Assembly: GCF_003989825.1 (NCBI RefSeq)
Contig: NZ_RZHE01000007.1
Span: forward strand, 1 to 64,000
Direction of reading: 5' to 3'
DNA from: Vreelandella populi
GTDB taxonomy: Bacteria > Pseudomonadota > Gammaproteobacteria > Pseudomonadales > Halomonadaceae
Length of the DNA: 64,000 nt
Shown: one piece after another, positions 63,671 through 64,000 of the stretch
Position numbering within the stretch: position 1 is the first letter of the stretch
How the letters are laid out: each line of letters begins with the position of its first letter
Notes under the pieces: generated by a model
Database searches by the model: none
What the model was told of the DNA's origin: nothing
The model's input: only the letters and a program-made list of their open reading frames with translations
Program-made: the position numbers and the translations under genes

Positions 63671-64000
63671 TTGTCCCAAGTTAAGTCTTCCGAGACCACG
63701 ACGCGCCAACCATATTCATCGCAACAACGTACATGGCTGTTGGTGTGGAGTCTGTTACGTCTGATTATTGTATTGCCTTTATGGCTATTGGGTTTAGTTG
63801 CGCTTCTACTGGGTGTGGCTTTGTCACCATGGGGAACGGGGGTTTTATTCTCCCAAGGCGAGCAGCGCGGCTATTTTACGTTCGAGCACCAAGAAGGTGC
63901 GCTATTCGATGAGTTTACGCTTCAGGGCTTTCGTCTTGAACTTGGCAATATCTATGTAGCGATAGACGATCTGGAATTGGCCTGGGCCGATGATTGTGTT
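63671..64000 (+). CDS. tamB: Translocation and assembly module protein TamB (5' part, cut by the window edge)
   Basis: A TTG at 63671 follows GGAG by six bases, nine bases after tamA. The first 110 residues show a signal anchor (LRLIIVLPLWLLGLVALLLG, about 30-50) and the start of the AsmA-like beta-helical domain (FTLQGFRLELGN; VAIDDLELAWADDCV), as in TamB. The rest lies beyond the window. TamB spans the periplasm from the inner membrane to TamA. Confidence 0.9.
   Translation, partial: MSQVKSSETTTRQPYSSQQRTWLLVWSLLRLIIVLPLWLLGLVALLLGVALSPWGTGVLFSQGEQRGYFTFEHQEGALFDEFTLQGFRLELGNIYVAIDDLELAWADDCV

Overview
The window looks like about 64 kb of chromosome from a gammaproteobacterium close to Halomonas (Halomonadaceae). 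This rests on overall gene content, moderate GC, and protein and operon arrangements shared with Pseudomonas and Halomonas (ubiG-mupP-yciK, ruvCAB-ybgC-tolQRAB-pal-cpoB, tamAB, ppnN, RegB/RegA). No rRNA or replication origin is seen, and the genus is an inference.

Positions 1-7009 form an AT-richer, gene-poor accessory region that reads as the end of a genomic island. It holds a 66-bp tandem repeat with a conserved palindrome, a 38-residue membrane peptide, a DEDD-type exonuclease, an orphan ParS/Xre-type antitoxin, a DUF697-type GTPase, an integron attC-like hairpin, a frameshifted antitoxin-like remnant and a P4-type tyrosine integrase. It ends at a 45-bp copy of the 3' half of a tRNA-Pro gene, probably the attachment site. 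From 7010 on, the sequence looks like ordinary backbone.

7-20 kb carries small hypothetical genes, a TauE/SafE permease, the nucleosidase ppnN, a LysR regulator and a glycine module (gcvH-gcvP on the minus strand, divergent from a Na+/alanine-glycine symporter followed by gcvT), then an NlpD-like factor and an acyltransferase. 20-29 kb carries ketone-body/PHB genes (scoA, scoB, bdhA), grxA, a membrane protein-regB-regA redox operon, pyrC, mtnN and folD. A tRNA cluster Pro-Arg-His-His lies at 29.05-29.54 kb.

30-47 kb holds an FAD amine/amino-acid oxidase whose stop codon is completed by a small TA-flanked inverted-repeat element, a YjfB protein, a secreted triple-repeat protein, prfC, a TatD remnant, ygfZ, a metal-domain/OsmC pair, uvrB, a nei gene broken by one amber codon, class I fumarase, cardiolipin synthase, a HypT-like LysR regulator, an NMN adenylyltransferase/Nudix protein, a YihY protein, acylphosphatase, a hydroxyacid dehydrogenase and an FmdB protein. 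47-64 kb is housekeeping: aspS, ruvCAB, ybgC-tolQRAB-pal-cpoB, yciK, mupP-ubiG. It ends with a three-part envelope neighbourhood: a UDP-glucose-dehydrogenase-like protein lacking its catalytic cysteine, a coiled-coil membrane protein, and tamA-tamB (tamB runs off the end).

The most unusual items are the island end with its attC-like site and palindromic repeats, the dehydrogenase-like probable pseudoenzyme beside tamAB, the mobile element supplying a stop codon, the nei amber mutation, and the acidic triple-repeat exported protein.
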